Positions 53,201-61,520 of a stretch of 64,000 nt of DNA are shown piece after piece. The stretch's first letter is position 1. The number at the start of each line of letters is the position of its first letter. The position numbers and the translations under genes were made by a program. The notes below the pieces were generated by a model, which did not search any database, was not told the origin of the DNA, and saw only the letters and a list, made by a program, of their open reading frames with translations. Source of the DNA: JAAEPI01 sp965212145 (GTDB lineage: Bacteria; Bacteroidota; Bacteroidia; Cytophagales; Cyclobacteriaceae); NCBI GenBank assembly GCA_965212145.1, contig CBDBUY010000004.1:620001-684000 (forward strand). The letters are read 5' to 3'.

Positions 53201-53866
53201 TTAGAACTTTATTCCGGCATCAATTGAGAGTGTCGTTGTTCTGATAGATGGTACCTCCGCAAATTCATAATTCGTGCTCTCGACAATATTGGTCAATCCC
53301 CTTTGATAAGAGAACCCTGCAAAAATGGTCGTATTCACCCCCGCCTTGTATTCAAAACCAGTTCCAATGATTACTGGAATATTGAATGGTTGGAATTGAG
53401 AGATCACCTCAGGTTCAGTTAAATCCGTATCAGCCTCCTCGTATACCTTGATCTCAAGGGCCATCCCCAATTGAAAGTAAACTTTCACATCCGGCTGAAT
53501 TTCATTTGTGAACAACTTCACGGTACCGGGAATCTGCAAGTACTGCAGTTTGTAGTTCTCCACTCCATCGTTAAAGGTGTTGCTGCCTGTACTATTTGCG
53601 GTGATGGAAACTTGTTTTGGCAGGTAGATCAGCCCGGAGCTGAAAATGTACCCATTTCCAAACTCCCGATCAGCGATCAAGCCTATGGATAATTTAAAGG
53701 CAGACCCATCGTTCTCCACCGTGTTGTCCGGATCGTCCAACAACACACGCGAGTTTCCGAAGGTCGGAGCAAGCTTGATTCCAAGTCGGAGGTTACTCAC
53801 GTCTTGGGCCATGACACCCGCAGACATCAGAAAAAAGAAGATGGTAAAAATTGTGGCCTTTCTCAT
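53201..53866 (-). CDS. outer-membrane beta-barrel protein (PorT-like)
   Basis: 221 residues from ATG 53866 (signal MRKATIFTIFFFLMSAGVMAQ); the open frame extends another 82 codons into the divergent gldB gene but that part is not coding. Barrel pattern: LRLGIKLAPTFGNSRV, KLSIGLIADREFGNGY, VYFQLGMALEIKVY, IPVIIGTGFEYKAGV and the closing TLSIDAGIKF. Function unknown. Only 40 bases separate it from gldB, so the two share a regulatory region. Confidence 0.82.
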   Translation of the reverse strand: MRKATIFTIFFFLMSAGVMAQDVSNLRLGIKLAPTFGNSRVLLDDPDNTVENDGSAFKLSIGLIADREFGNGYIFSSGLIYLPKQVSITANSTGSNTFNDGVENYKLQYLQIPGTVKLFTNEIQPDVKVYFQLGMALEIKVYEEADTDLTEPEVISQFQPFNIPVIIGTGFEYKAGVNTTIFAGFSYQRGLTNIVESTNYEFAEVPSIRTTTLSIDAGIKF

Positions 53867-53879
53867 AGTGGTAAAATGG

Positions 53880-53887
53880 TACTTTTG
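53880..53887 (+). promoter_or_regulatory. possible gldB -7 box
   Basis: TACTTTTG, matching TAnnTTTG, ends 19 bases before the gldB ATG. A TTG at the correct distance is absent, so support is partial. Confidence 0.35.
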
Positions 53888-53906
53888 GGGCTTAAAATTA
53901 ACGAGT

Positions 53907-54902
53907 ATGCGCGCACTTGGCCTAACGATGGTTCTTCTTTTGTTGTTGTCCGCTTGTGGACAAAATCCTTGCAGGACAAGTGTGCCTGATCCTGTAGAGA
54001 TAGATTTGGAGATAAAGCGCACCGAAGCTGATCTTTTCGACAGTGAAAGTATCCCGGATGTGCTGGAATACTTGAAGAAACATCCGGATCTCGCAAACCA
54101 GTTCTGGCACAACTACCAATACCCTAACGATCAAATCCTGGCTCGTCAAATCCTCTTGCAGGTTTTGCATCCATCTGTCCAGGACACGGTTTATACTCAA
54201 TCTGTAGAAGCATTTGAAAATGCAGAGGGTTTTGAATCAAAATTGGAGGAAGCCGTGGGTAGGCTAAAGGCGTATATCCCGGAAGCAAAAACCCCAGAAG
54301 TCAAAACCACGATCACGGTTTTTTACAATGATCTGCTCGTATCCGACTCATTGATCGTCATTGGGCTTGATCATTTTATTGGAGCAAACGCTACGTACGC
54401 TCCTTCAGCGGATCTGTACCCAGAATATGTGCTCAGAAGGTATAATTATGAGCACCTGCCGTCTTTAATTTCGTTTTTCCTGGCTGGGCAATTTGTGAGT
54501 CCAGGAAAGGAAAACACACTGCTCTCCCAAATGATTGATTTCGGGAAGACGTATTATCTAGCCAGCCGGCTCCAACCCTGTGCGCCTGATTCGATCATTA
54601 TTGGCTATACGGATCAAAATATGCAAGACATCCGATCCAACCGGGAAATCATCTGGGCCAACTTTATCGAGAACCAATTGCTTTACGAAACCGATCACCA
54701 GGTGAAGAAGAAGTTTATCGACGAGCGACCTAACGTGCACGAGATTGGGGAGAAATGCCCGGGACGGATTGGCGCGTGGATCGGATGGGAAATAGTGGAA
54801 GAGTATATGGCCAACAATGACGTGACCATGCAGGAGTTACTGGCAGACACTAACCATCATCGCATTTTTGAAAAGTCCGGGTATAAGCCAAGAAATGAGT
54901 AA
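53907..54902 (+). CDS. gldB: gliding motility lipoprotein GldB
   Basis: 331 residues from ATG 53907. Signal MRALGLTMVLLLLLSAC with lipobox LSAC. Family features are ADLFDSESIPDVLEYLKKHP near the start, FYNDLLVSDSLIVIGLDHFI and the C-terminal PGRIGAWIGWEIVEEYM. GldB is an outer-membrane-associated lipoprotein essential for gliding and chitin use in Flavobacterium johnsoniae. In that genus gldC follows; here a T9SS cargo gene follows instead. Confidence 0.9.
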   Translation: MRALGLTMVLLLLLSACGQNPCRTSVPDPVEIDLEIKRTEADLFDSESIPDVLEYLKKHPDLANQFWHNYQYPNDQILARQILLQVLHPSVQDTVYTQSVEAFENAEGFESKLEEAVGRLKAYIPEAKTPEVKTTITVFYNDLLVSDSLIVIGLDHFIGANATYAPSADLYPEYVLRRYNYEHLPSLISFFLAGQFVSPGKENTLLSQMIDFGKTYYLASRLQPCAPDSIIIGYTDQNMQDIRSNREIIWANFIENQLLYETDHQVKKKFIDERPNVHEIGEKCPGRIGAWIGWEIVEEYMANNDVTMQELLADTNHHRIFEKSGYKPRNE

Positions 54903-54989
54903 ATTGGAATTGCCTGAATTCGAGGAGAGCATTTTTGGATCGGATTTTGACTAAAGACTTAAAGTCAGTGGGATTAAAATTTATTGGAC

Positions 54990-56264
54990 GTGAGAAACCT
55001 AGCAGCCATTGCTTTTTTAATTATTGCATTCAATGCAATCGGTCAGACGACTTACTACAGTAGAAATACTGGAAGTGGGGGCGATTGGAACCTAGCTGCT
55101 TCGTGGACTCTTTCGTCTGATGGTACTGGGCCACCCGCCGGGCCACCCGGTCGGACCGACGACATTGTAATTCTTAACGGACATACAATTACTGTTGATG
55201 CAGCAAACGATAATGGCTCAGCCGGAACTAGTGCCAGTGTTCAATATACAGTAGGGGGTTTTCCAGGGAATGGAAACAACAAATTCTATCATACCGGAAT
55301 AGTAGATGTCAATACAGGTGGCGCTTTAGATATTACCGTTGGAAATGGTGGGATGTTCGGTGGGATAATGAGAATCTCTGGATCATTAACCGTTGGAGAT
55401 CTTATAATTGCTGCTTATATGGAGATGAGGTCCGGTTCAACATTGAGCGTGGGTGATGATTTCATATTGATCGACAATGCTGAGGTCGTTTTAGACAACA
55501 ACTCTATTTCAGCCGATGATATTTATATGGACGGAACTTCAGCTCAGCTATGTGGGAGTGGGGATTTAACGATCAGTGGTGCGATTCAGGAATTTAATGG
55601 AGCAGATGCAAACCAACAAATCTGTGATTCCTTTACCATTAATTGTGATGATGGAAATTGTTGCGACGAAGGTACTAATGTTGCTAATTGTAATGGAAAT
55701 GGTGATGATGGTTCGTTTTCTGGATCTGGATCATTTACTCTCCCGGTGGAATTGATCTCATTTAAAGCCATTCAGCAAGAAAGCTCATTATTATTGCTTT
55801 GGAGGACGGCAACTGAATTAAACAATAGCCATTTCACGTTGGAAAGGAGTTTTGATGGGGAGGCTTTTTCGATACTAGTTAGGGTCGACGGTCAGGGAAC
55901 CACTTCAAATGTCACTGAGTATTCTTTTAATGATGTGAATCCCGGGATAGGCCTATCCTATTACAGGTTATCGCAAACAGATTTTGATGGGACTCACACC
56001 ATTCTGCAAACTGTAAGTTCACCAGGATTTCAACAAAACCAGATTACCATTTCTCCTAATCCCGTAACCAAAGAGTTCGTGATCAACTCAAAGGAACCCA
56101 TACAGATAGAGGTGGTCGATATGTTCGGAAGGCTCCATTTGAAACAACGTGCTAATTCAGGTCATTCTATAAATGTTTCCAACTGGAAATCCGGTATTTA
56201 CCTTATTTCTTGGAGTGATTCTTCTGGGATTATGGGTTCAACTCGATTACTCGTTGGAGACTGA
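54990..56264 (+). CDS. T9SS-secreted protein with C-terminal sorting domain
   Basis: About 424 residues from GTG 54990 (a TTG six bases earlier is also possible). Signal sequence ending in NAIGQ, then a Gly/Asn/Asp-rich beta-solenoid-like region (NLAASWTLSSDGTGPP, and repeated VGDLIIAA/LSVGDDFILI strands), a Cys/Asp-rich stretch (CDDGNCCDEGTNVANC), a fibronectin-like module (LPVELISFKAIQQESSLLLL, common before such tails), and the T9SS type A tail: ITISPNPVTKEFVI, VDMFGRL, WKSGIYLIS. It is probably exported to the cell surface. Binding target unknown. Confidence 0.85.
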   Translation: MRNLAAIAFLIIAFNAIGQTTYYSRNTGSGGDWNLAASWTLSSDGTGPPAGPPGRTDDIVILNGHTITVDAANDNGSAGTSASVQYTVGGFPGNGNNKFYHTGIVDVNTGGALDITVGNGGMFGGIMRISGSLTVGDLIIAAYMEMRSGSTLSVGDDFILIDNAEVVLDNNSISADDIYMDGTSAQLCGSGDLTISGAIQEFNGADANQQICDSFTINCDDGNCCDEGTNVANCNGNGDDGSFSGSGSFTLPVELISFKAIQQESSLLLLWRTATELNNSHFTLERSFDGEAFSILVRVDGQGTTSNVTEYSFNDVNPGIGLSYYRLSQTDFDGTHTILQTVSSPGFQQNQITISPNPVTKEFVINSKEPIQIEVVDMFGRLHLKQRANSGHSINVSNWKSGIYLISWSDSSGIMGSTRLLVGD

Positions 56265-56287
56265 GAAGTTCTAATCTATATGGTCGC

Positions 56288-57067
56288 TTACTCCCAACAA
56301 CACTCCATTTTATCCACTAAATAGACTTCTTCCAATAAATAGTAAAATTTCCCTAAAAAGGGATACAAGTAACCAGCTCCCCATTCCATGATATCCTGAT
56401 CCATGCAGGCGCATTCGTCTTCCGGTTCGCCTGCTTCATTCAGGATGATAATGGCTGAGCCATCTTCAGTGATTGGATTCTCAAACACTGAACCATTCGG
56501 CAGGTAGTACTCATGTACCCCCACGTTCAGGAAAGGCTTGCCCGGTCCCTCGCTTCGGATGTCCCGGACAAAGTGCAATTTGCCCGTCATGTAATAATGG
56601 TTGATCAGAATCCGTGTGGGACGACCGTGATCAAAAAAGATGGTGGCTTGCAACACGCCCTGATCGTACACTTTGGCTCTTCCATGGGCTACATACCAGT
56701 GCCCCCGCTTGTTCATATACTCAAAACCCAGGTGCTTTCCGGTGTGCCTAACGGACTTGTATTTCCCCGGCCTTCGCTGCGTAGTGAACCACTCATCGTA
56801 CATAAAATAGTCCTGATCATATTCCCGTCGATAGCGCTTCAGCGTATCATTTTCCTTGTAATCAAACCACTGATAAAACCGCACCGGTTTGTTCTTCTTG
56901 TACTTAGGTAGCTCCTCCTCGAGATAGCGAGTGGCTCCCTTTTCTTTGGCAAATGCCGAATGGTGGATTTCATCCGGCTTCACAATTTCCACCGTGCCGA
57001 AACCATCGAGCGATTGGGCTTGAAGCAAGACCGGAAACAGAACAAAAATGAGCAGAAGCCTTTTCAT
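56288..57067 (-). CDS. unrecognised exported protein
   Basis: 259 residues with signal peptide MKRLLLIFVLFPVLLQAQS. The mature part is rich in Tyr, Arg and Lys with repeated short strands, such as RYRREYDQDYFMYDEW and YEYYLPNGSVF-like segments, reminiscent of MORN-type or toxin-antitoxin YwqK-like repeats but not diagnostic. Cys residues near the C-terminus (ECACMD, ECCWE) may pair. It lies 13 bases after the glycosyltransferase gene and is probably co-transcribed. No function proposed. Confidence 0.75.
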   Translation of the reverse strand: MKRLLLIFVLFPVLLQAQSLDGFGTVEIVKPDEIHHSAFAKEKGATRYLEEELPKYKKNKPVRFYQWFDYKENDTLKRYRREYDQDYFMYDEWFTTQRRPGKYKSVRHTGKHLGFEYMNKRGHWYVAHGRAKVYDQGVLQATIFFDHGRPTRILINHYYMTGKLHFVRDIRSEGPGKPFLNVGVHEYYLPNGSVFENPITEDGSAIIILNEAGEPEDECACMDQDIMEWGAGYLYPFLGKFYYLLEEVYLVDKMECCWE

Positions 57068-57080
57068 ACAAGTGGCGAAA

Positions 57081-58223
57081 CTAGCGATTTTCGATACACG
57101 CCAAAAACTGCGCCGAAAGCTTTGATCGGGTATAGTCCTTTGACAACTTCAACGAACGGGCCTGGGCCTTTCTTACATTTTCCAGATGCAGGAATTCCTG
57201 GACACGCTCCACAAACTCACTTGGGGTTTCCGGATTGTAGGCAAAACCGATTTTTTTATCCTCAATCAACTCAGCTGTCCAGCCACTCAGGTTGCTAAAG
57301 ACCATTTTGCCTGCAGCCATTGCATCAAAGAACTTGTTGGGACAACCCGTGTGTAGCAGAGGAAGGTTTTGGAAAGAAAGATAGACCGCATCCGCTTTCT
57401 GCAACCGATCACGAACTTCCTCCTTACTTCCGTGTGGCAGAAAATTGACATTATTCAAGCCCATGGCCATCAGTTGCAGACGGGCTTTCTCTGAGCCATC
57501 GCCCATGAGTGTGAATTGAACGGGCAGGTCTAAACTATTCTGAGCAGCCAGTATCAAATACTCAAGGTGGTTGGCCTTTCCATGAGCCCCACAATAGAGT
57601 ATTTTCAATGGATTGTCCTTGGTGATTTCTTCTTCCCGAATGCTTGGCTTGAAAAACTCCGTATCCGCCATGTTTGGAATGACGGTAACAGGCGTATCCG
57701 TTTTGGATTGGATATTCTCAACCTGCGGAGGTGACATAGCGATGACTCTGTCCGCCTGATCGTAAAATTCTTTCTCCTTTCGGAACAGCCAGCTTTTTAA
57801 TCGATGATTTCTGATCACGCCCATTTCCACCGGAACATCGGGCCACAGGTCGCCTACCTCGAAATAGTACGGCACCTTCATGCTTCTTTTGATCCAGGTC
57901 GCAATCCAACCAGTGGTCAACGGGGTGGTCATCACATAAGCCAGGTCGGACTTAGGTAGTTTTTTCGCCTTCTTTCGCGCCTTCAACACAAATCGTCCAT
58001 AGGCCTGAATGCGTTTAGAGAACCCGAATGAATTATCGTACGGGATTTTGAGATAATGGACTCGGATGCCGTCAATATCCTCCATCCCGGACTTTGAGTT
58101 GCTGGTAGTGATCATGTCCACCTCGTGTCCAGCATCCACGGCACCTTTCGCCAGATAGTAGGAGCGGATGCCTCCGCCCTCCGAGGGGGTTTTAAAAAGT
58201 TGATGAATGTAAAGAATTCTCAT
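57081..58223 (-). CDS. glycosyltransferase family 4 protein
   Basis: 380-residue GT-B fold enzyme. The N-terminal acceptor domain has FKTPSEGGGIRSYYLAKGAVD (the Gly-rich loop), and the C-terminal nucleotide-sugar domain has ILYCGAHGKANHLEYLILAA and the E-x7-E type SGWTAELIEDKKIGFAYNPE. It transfers a sugar to an unknown acceptor, probably surface polysaccharide or glycolipid, but no polysaccharide genes are beside it. Its ATG shares one base with the stop of the ParE-like toxin gene, so they would be translated from one message. Confidence 0.88.
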   Translation of the reverse strand: MRILYIHQLFKTPSEGGGIRSYYLAKGAVDAGHEVDMITTSNSKSGMEDIDGIRVHYLKIPYDNSFGFSKRIQAYGRFVLKARKKAKKLPKSDLAYVMTTPLTTGWIATWIKRSMKVPYYFEVGDLWPDVPVEMGVIRNHRLKSWLFRKEKEFYDQADRVIAMSPPQVENIQSKTDTPVTVIPNMADTEFFKPSIREEEITKDNPLKILYCGAHGKANHLEYLILAAQNSLDLPVQFTLMGDGSEKARLQLMAMGLNNVNFLPHGSKEEVRDRLQKADAVYLSFQNLPLLHTGCPNKFFDAMAAGKMVFSNLSGWTAELIEDKKIGFAYNPETPSEFVERVQEFLHLENVRKAQARSLKLSKDYTRSKLSAQFLACIENR

Positions 58224-58522
58224 TATACCAAGAACTCTTTCAATTTCTCAGGATCTTGTCGGTTATCCCAAAAGAGCAACAACCTAATGCATGCCTCCTC
58301 TTCCAAATAATACAAAGAGGTATTGGGGTGAATCACACATTTCCGACAGTCAAACAATTCATCTTTTTGACCAAGACCGTTGTTCTTTCGTATCATGGAA
58401 ATGAACCGCTCTGATTCGTCTATAAATTTATCCGTGATCTTTTGACCCCAGTTGGTTTCTAGAAAGTCTTGAACCTCCAGGAATGACCGCCAAGCCAAGT
58501 CTGACCAAATAATTGGCTTCAA
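58223..58522 (-). CDS. RelE/ParE-family toxin
   Basis: 99 residues. IIWSDLAWRSFLEVQDFLET, FIDESERFISMIRKN and the late LLLFWDNRQDPEKLKEFL follow the ParE/RelE beta-alpha-beta pattern. ParE types poison gyrase and RelE types cut mRNA; the sequence does not decide. A small partner gene lies two bases upstream. The chain is of normal length, so the toxin may be intact. Confidence 0.82.
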   Translation of the reverse strand: MKPIIWSDLAWRSFLEVQDFLETNWGQKITDKFIDESERFISMIRKNNGLGQKDELFDCRKCVIHPNTSLYYLEEEACIRLLLFWDNRQDPEKLKEFLV

Positions 58523-58524
58523 GT

Positions 58525-58722
58525 TTACCGCCTGTTTTTTAACATTTTACGAATAGATGAGTGTGGAAAGGTGACGTCCGAGTTCGCCGATTTTTCCAAC
58601 ACCTTCCTCAATAACTCATCGACATTCATGTCCGGCCGAAGTATAGACATCACATGTATAAGGTTTTCTTCGTTCTCCTCCTTATCAACCAAATCCTTAA
58701 TCTCCTCTTTGAGCTTATTCAT
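58525..58722 (-). CDS. probable antitoxin partner of the ParE-like toxin
   Basis: 65 residues, charged and helical (MNKLKEEIKDLVDKEENEEN at the start). No clear DNA-binding motif; it is identified by size, charge and position directly before the toxin. The C-terminal part (VTFPHSSIRKMLKNRR) is basic. Family uncertain. Confidence 0.65.
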   Translation of the reverse strand: MNKLKEEIKDLVDKEENEENLIHVMSILRPDMNVDELLRKVLEKSANSDVTFPHSSIRKMLKNRR

Positions 58723-58794
58723 GGAATAAAGTTAGGGGTTCGGGGCTTTTTATCAAACCGATCTCACTAAGTACAGATTAGCAAGTAATCGTGA

Positions 58795-60069
58795 TCAAGC
58801 CATCAACACCTCATCCCGATACACAACCGCATCAAGAGCATTCGAAATATCCTTGATCAGATCCTTCGCATTTTCCAACCCAATGCTAATTCTGACCAGG
58901 TTGTCGGTAATCCCGATCACTTTTCGATCCTCCGGATCCACACCCGCATGTGTCATGGTGGCCGGGTGTTGTGCCAGACTTTCCGTGCTGCCAAGACTAA
59001 CAGCCATCTTGATCAATTTCAAGTTGTTCAAAAACTGAAATGCTTCGTGCTCTCCACCTTTAATTCTAAAAGAAATCATCGCTCCGGGAGAGGTGTACTG
59101 CCGTTGGTAAATTTCGTAATCCGAATCACTTGGCTCCAAGAGTCCCATATAAAACACCTTGTCCACCTTGTTGTGCTGATGAAGAAAATCCGCTACTTCT
59201 GTTGCATTTTGCTGCTGCTGATCCATTCTCACCTTAAGTGTCTCCAAACTTCGGAGCAATAACCAGCAAGTATGCGGACTGGCCATGTTACCCAAAAAAG
59301 TTCGGAGCGTCCGCACGCGCTTGATGTTGTCAAAATTTCCAAGAACTGCCCCGGCAATGAGGTCACTATGACCACCGATATATTTCGTGGCTGAATAGAT
59401 GACCAGATCAGCTCCATGCGCTAATGGGTGCGACCAGATCGGCCCCATGTACGTGTTGTCCACCGCAATAGTGATGTGTTTATCGCCCGATGAAAATGTA
59501 GTTGCCAGTTTTCGGCACCCAGCTATGTCTACTATGTCATTGGTCGGATTGGCGGGAGACTCTATGAAGATCATCGCCAGCTTATCTGATAATCCGCTTT
59601 CAACCAACAGGTTTTCAATCTCCTCCATCGTCTGCCCGTGATGAAACGAAAGGGTATGTACACCGATCTTTGGAAGGAAGTGATGAATGAAGTGATCGGT
59701 TCCGCCATAGGTGGGCGAACTGTACAGCAACAAATCACCGGGCTTCAGAAATTCAAGTAGAGATGTGCTAATCGCAGACATCCCACTCTCAAAAACCGCA
59801 CAGTCATCAGCTTTGTCCCATAGGCACAATCGGTTTTCCAGAATTTCCAGATTCGGGTTATTGATCCGGCTGTAGATCAAGCCCAATTCCTCGTCCTGCT
59901 CCTTCTCTCGTAAGCCATAGGCCAATTCGAAAAATGCCTTGCCTTCCTCCGCCGTTTTGAAAGCGAATGTGGATGTGAGAAAAATAGGGGGCTTCACGGC
60001 TCCTTCAGATAGCTCAGGCTTGTAGCCATAGCTCATCATCAAACTCTCGGGATTAAACAGATCTTTCAT
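58795..60069 (-). CDS. PLP-dependent Cys/Met metabolism enzyme (methionine gamma-lyase/cystathionine lyase type)
   Basis: 424-residue fold-type I PLP enzyme. The PLP lysine is in IYSATKYIGGHSDLIAGAV; other motifs are SRINNPNLEILENRL (phosphate/tetramer contact region), FESGMSAISTSLL and SLGSTESLAQHPATMTH. Reactions possible include gamma-lyase, gamma-synthase or beta-lyase. The position divergent from an Lrp regulator suggests amino-acid breakdown, favouring methionine gamma-lyase, but that is inference. Confidence 0.88.
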   Translation of the reverse strand: MKDLFNPESLMMSYGYKPELSEGAVKPPIFLTSTFAFKTAEEGKAFFELAYGLREKEQDEELGLIYSRINNPNLEILENRLCLWDKADDCAVFESGMSAISTSLLEFLKPGDLLLYSSPTYGGTDHFIHHFLPKIGVHTLSFHHGQTMEEIENLLVESGLSDKLAMIFIESPANPTNDIVDIAGCRKLATTFSSGDKHITIAVDNTYMGPIWSHPLAHGADLVIYSATKYIGGHSDLIAGAVLGNFDNIKRVRTLRTFLGNMASPHTCWLLLRSLETLKVRMDQQQQNATEVADFLHQHNKVDKVFYMGLLEPSDSDYEIYQRQYTSPGAMISFRIKGGEHEAFQFLNNLKLIKMAVSLGSTESLAQHPATMTHAGVDPEDRKVIGITDNLVRISIGLENAKDLIKDISNALDAVVYRDEVLMA

Positions 60070-60131
60070 TGGGTTAATGTTTCTACAAAATTCCTATTTT
60101 TAAGAACCAGAATCTATGATTGTTATCATTT

Positions 60132-60198
60132 CAGGAAATATTCCTGTTTTCTAATAAATTGCAGAAAACAGGACTTTATTTTTTAGGTTCTGAGAACC
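60132..60198. promoter_or_regulatory. candidate Lrp operator region with three palindromes
   Basis: Between the divergent PLP-enzyme and Lrp genes: CAGGAAATATTCCTG (60132-60146), CCTGTTTTC / GAAAACAGG as a perfect 9-base inverted repeat (60143-60151 and 60164-60172), and GGTTCTGAGAACC (60186-60198). The first two overlap. Clustered palindromes suit the multimeric binding of Lrp proteins; binding itself is inferred. Confidence 0.55.
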
Positions 60199-60216
60199 CG
60201 AAAAGGACAAATTCCC

Positions 60217-60675
60217 ATGGATAAAATAGATCAACAGATTTTAGGACTGCTTCAGCAGGATGCCAAGCTCAACATCAAAGAGATTGCCTCAGAGCTGAAC
60301 ATGACCAAGACCCCCATTTACGAGCGCATCAAACGACTGGAGCGTGATGGGATTATTGAGAAATATGTGGCAGTCGTTGATCGGAAAAAGCTGGCCTCCT
60401 CCATGTTGGTTTTTTGCAGTGTGAGATTGGAGGAACAAAAGCTTGCGGAGATCGAAAAATTTGAAGCAGCCATCTCCGAAATCCCGGAAGTGCTGGAGTG
60501 CTACCTCATGGGCGGAGCGAGTGATTTCCTGTTAAAGGTTGTCGTAAAAGATCTGGAAGCGTATCACCAGTTTTCCTCCGGAAAGCTCGCCGCATTGCCA
60601 AATGTCAGCCAGATCAAAAGCTTTTTTGTGCTGGATGAAGTGAAGCGATCGACAGTGCTTCCGGTAGCGAATTGA
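60217..60675 (+). CDS. Lrp/AsnC-family transcriptional regulator
   Basis: 152 residues: N-terminal helix-turn-helix (MDKIDQQILGLLQQDAKLNI, ELNMTKTPIYERIKRLERDG) and a C-terminal RAM/AsnC ligand-binding domain (EVLECYLMGGASDFLLKVVV, then LPNVSQIKSFFVLDEV). Divergent from the PLP enzyme, which it probably controls in response to an amino acid; the intergenic palindromes are candidate binding sites. Confidence 0.93.
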   Translation: MDKIDQQILGLLQQDAKLNIKEIASELNMTKTPIYERIKRLERDGIIEKYVAVVDRKKLASSMLVFCSVRLEEQKLAEIEKFEAAISEIPEVLECYLMGGASDFLLKVVVKDLEAYHQFSSGKLAALPNVSQIKSFFVLDEVKRSTVLPVAN

Positions 60676-60682
60676 AGAAAAA

Positions 60683-60810
60683 GAGGCTGCCTCAAAATGG
60701 GAATCCTTGGTCAAACTGAGGCTCTCGAAGTTCGTATAAACCAAGAAGGAATACATTTCGAGAACCCCAATGCAACATTTCAAAATTACTGTCGCTTTTG
60801 AGACGGCCTC
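60683..60810. repeat. nested inverted-repeat element containing REP-like arms
   Basis: Outer arms GAGGCtgcCTCAAAA (60683-60697) and TTTTGAGacgGCCTC (60796-60810) are complementary apart from the central triplet. Inside lie two inverted REP-like arms (60710-60730 and 60754-60776) with the cores CTGAGGCTCTCGAAG and CATTTCGAGAACCCCAATG, related to those at 42.1 kb. It fills the space between the convergent lrp and nth genes and may also end transcription in both directions. Confidence 0.7.
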
Positions 60811-60824
60811 AACTCCTTGAAGAT

Positions 60825-61472
60825 TCAAGTCTGAACATTCTTCTCATACCATCGACACAAGTGTGTGATCTCACATTCTTTGCATTTAGGCTTTCTCGCC
60901 AGGCAGATGTAGCGGCCGTGTAGAATCAGCCAATGGTGTGCCACATGAACATGCTCCTCTGGTATGTGCCTGATTAGTTGCTTTTCCACCTCAAGAGGTG
61001 TTTTGGCGTTTAGGGTTACCAGTCCAAGTCTCTTGGAAACCCTGAATACATGCGTATCCACCGCCATGGTTGGTTGATTGAACAGCACCGAAACAATCAC
61101 ATTCGCCGTTTTTCTGCCTACGCCTGGTAGCTTGACCAATTGATCCCGGTCTGCCGGAATCTCACTATTAAAATCTTCCACCAACATCTTGCTTAAGCCA
61201 AGGAGGTGCTTGGTTTTGTTATTTGGATAGGAGATGCTGCGGATGTATGGGAACAACTCATCGAAGTTGCTTTGCATCATTTTCTCCGGTGTAGGGAAAT
61301 CGGCAAACAGCTCCGGAGTGACCATGTTCACCCGCTTGTCGGTACACTGGGCGCTCAGCACCACTGAAACCAACAACTCAAAGGGATTGGTGTATTTCAG
61401 TTCTGTTTCTGCCTCTGGAAAATTCCTGGAGAAATGGTCGATAAATGCTTCGTAGCGCTCCTTGCGAGTCAT
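60825..61472 (-). CDS. nth: endonuclease III
   Basis: 215-residue base-excision repair glycosylase/AP lyase for oxidised pyrimidines. Helix-hairpin-helix LPGVGRKTANVIVSVLF with the catalytic Lys of the HhH-GPD family in this stretch (K in GRKTAN), the catalytic Asp in AVDTHVFRVSKRLG, and the 4Fe-4S motif C-x6-C-x2-C-x5-C (CLARKPKCKECEITHLC) near the C-terminus. Length is typical. Confidence 0.96.
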   Translation of the reverse strand: MTRKERYEAFIDHFSRNFPEAETELKYTNPFELLVSVVLSAQCTDKRVNMVTPELFADFPTPEKMMQSNFDELFPYIRSISYPNNKTKHLLGLSKMLVEDFNSEIPADRDQLVKLPGVGRKTANVIVSVLFNQPTMAVDTHVFRVSKRLGLVTLNAKTPLEVEKQLIRHIPEEHVHVAHHWLILHGRYICLARKPKCKECEITHLCRWYEKNVQT

Positions 61473-61495
61473 AGAAGCGAATATAAAAGAAAGAC

Positions 61496-61514
61496 TCCCA
61501 GCCCTAGGCCGGGA
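61496..61514 (-). terminator. possible terminator hairpin between the small regulator gene and nth
   Basis: TCCCAGCC and GGCCGGGA (61496-61503 and 61507-61514) form an eight-base stem with one mismatch and a three-base loop. On the minus strand a T-rich stretch follows. It resembles the first hairpin of the 32.1 kb element (TCCCAGC/GCTGGGA). Confidence 0.4.
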
Positions 61515-61520
61515 ATCGGT

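Noticed and set aside
53646..53906. 87-codon N-terminal extension of gldB
   Set aside because: It lies antisense to the beta-barrel gene; the lipoprotein signal with lipobox begins at 53907.
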